Origin: Chaetoceros tenuissimus
Lineage: Eukaryota; Bacillariophyta; Thalassiosirophyceae; Chaetocerotales; Chaetocerotaceae
Reading direction: 5' to 3'
DNA: 64,000 bases
Assembly: GCA_021927905.1 (NCBI GenBank)
Contig: BLLK01000058.1
Location: 868,001-932,000 of the forward strand
Shown: one piece after another, positions 63,300 through 64,000 of the stretch
Layout of the letters: each line of letters starts with the position of its first letter
How positions within the stretch are numbered: the first letter of the stretch is position 1
Notes under the pieces: generated by a model
Databases searched by the model: none
The model's input: only the letters and a program-made list of their open reading frames with translations
What the model was told of the DNA's origin: nothing
Program-made: the position numbers and the translations under genes

Positions 63300-64000
63300 C
63301 TACATTTCAAGTGTAGCTGCAATCATTAGATGATCACTTGGTTGCTCGTCATCTGGGTAAACCCCTTCCAAGCTTTCTCTCTTTGGAGTTTCCAAGATTT
63401 CTTTAACCTTCCATTCGTCTGACAAGAAGATATAATCCAAGGTTCCGATGAAAGAATCATTATTGAGAGCACCATTATGAGCAGCATTAGTGTATTCTGG
63501 TTCTTCTCCCGTCATATCAACATAAGCTGATCTCATCCCTTTTAGGCTTGGCTTCCACATTACATTATGCTTTTCATCAGGATAAGTTTCATCCTTTTCG
63601 TCCAATTCCCCAGTGCGAAGAAGTTGATAATGAGGTGAGTCAGGGAGGATGTTGAAATCACCAGCAAGAATAAAAGGAATATTTCCATCCTCTTCTTTCG
63701 CAAGCTTTTGAATACGACAACCTACAAGGTCAGAATGAATGTTCATGACAGCTGGGGTTCTAAATGCACAAGGCATATGATAATTCCCAAGCCAAAATGG
63801 GGTGCTTTTGTTGTTGCCTTGTTCATCAACAATACGGTGCTTCAGTTTCACAGCAATAAACTGATTGAATCTCCACTGACTTACATCCCACGCATCGTCG
63901 ACTCTTTTCTTCGGACGATAATATCTATATGCTGCCTTCATAGGGTTGTAAATAGGATCAAAAATGTATTTTCTCAACTTGCTTGGTTCTGGTGTCTTTG
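63300..64000 (-). CDS. Endonuclease/exonuclease/phosphatase family protein, 5' part outside window
   Basis: The C-terminal 233 or more residues of an EEP-fold phosphodiesterase resembling CCR4-type deadenylases and PDE12 (2',5'-phosphodiesterase). Visible catalytic blocks: LGNYHMPCAFRTPAVMNIH (histidine strand), ILAGDFNILPDSPHYQLL (metal-binding D-x-N), GTLDYIFLS and the final PSDHLMIAATLEM with the catalytic Asp-His. The frame stays open through position 64000, so the N-terminal part with the remaining metal ligand lies beyond the window. RNA 3'-end processing or nucleotide turnover is the likely family role. The exact substrate cannot be chosen from this part. Confidence 0.85.
   Translation of the reverse strand, partial: KTPEPSKLRKYIFDPIYNPMKAAYRYYRPKKRVDDAWDVSQWRFNQFIAVKLKHRIVDEQGNNKSTPFWLGNYHMPCAFRTPAVMNIHSDLVGCRIQKLAKEEDGNIPFILAGDFNILPDSPHYQLLRTGELDEKDETYPDEKHNVMWKPSLKGMRSAYVDMTGEEPEYTNAAHNGALNNDSFIGTLDYIFLSDEWKVKEILETPKRESLEGVYPDDEQPSDHLMIAATLEM

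Noticed and set aside
1-64000. CRISPR arrays, bacterial operons and phage-like modules
   Set aside because: No regularly spaced repeats of that kind, and genes are intron-bearing eukaryotic genes.

Overview
The window looks like nuclear DNA of a marine diatom, probably a Chaetoceros-like centric species. That placement is inferred from protein style, with no database search. The supporting signs are: small genes packed on both strands; short GT-AG introns of about 60-110 bp; three proteins with a signal peptide ending in a diatom plastid A-F cleavage motif followed by a twin-arginine thylakoid-lumen signal; a mucin-like PSD/PSS-repeat surface protein; tandem LRR modules of a type I associate with diatoms; and a CYP51 sterol demethylase.

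Layout. 1-7 kb is gene-poor, with a CT/TA microsatellite and a broken retroelement remnant. 7-13.5 kb carries a carbonyl-reductase-like SDR, a nuclear-type unknown protein, an N-myristoylated unknown protein, a single 5S rRNA gene and a LENG8/THP3-like SAC3/GANP protein. 13.6-18.4 kb is a large inverted repeat: two almost identical 714-aa TPR genes placed head to head around a spacer of about 136 bp. 18.9-30.6 kb holds an FHIT-like HIT protein, a RCHY1-like E3 ligase, a CxxC-rich unknown protein, GMP synthase (3 exons), a p24/TMED receptor (2 exons), aspartyl aminopeptidase (3 exons) and a BTB/T1 protein. 30.9-32.1 kb has two unrelated MITE-like elements in tandem, the second ending 8 bp beyond the stop codon of a lumenal FKBP gene. 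32-45 kb continues with an SDR, a plastid-targeted pepsin-like protease whose C-terminus appears frame-shifted, one copy of a 0.61-kb dispersed repeat, the PSD-repeat gene, a sulfotransferase-like protein, a small secreted protein and CYP51.

45.1-52.9 kb is one gene: a 2382-aa type II membrane protein with eleven tandem LRR modules, assembled from nine exons joined only by phase-1 introns. 53.5-64 kb has a protein with tandem Stc1-like zinc fingers, a second lumenal FKBP, a myristoylated WD-repeat protein, a GT60-type GlcNAc-transferase, a protein with a degenerate papain-like region, the second copy of the 0.61-kb repeat, and the 3' part of a CCR4/PDE12-like phosphodiesterase running off the window.

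The genes do not form one pathway; this is an ordinary nuclear gene neighbourhood. Its distinctive content is structural: the palindromic TPR pair, the exon-duplicated LRR receptor, introns of 3n length without stops that hide inside open frames, and small inverted-repeat elements close to genes. Splice structures are my own reading from GT-AG sites, frame continuity and protein family patterns; no transcript data were available.
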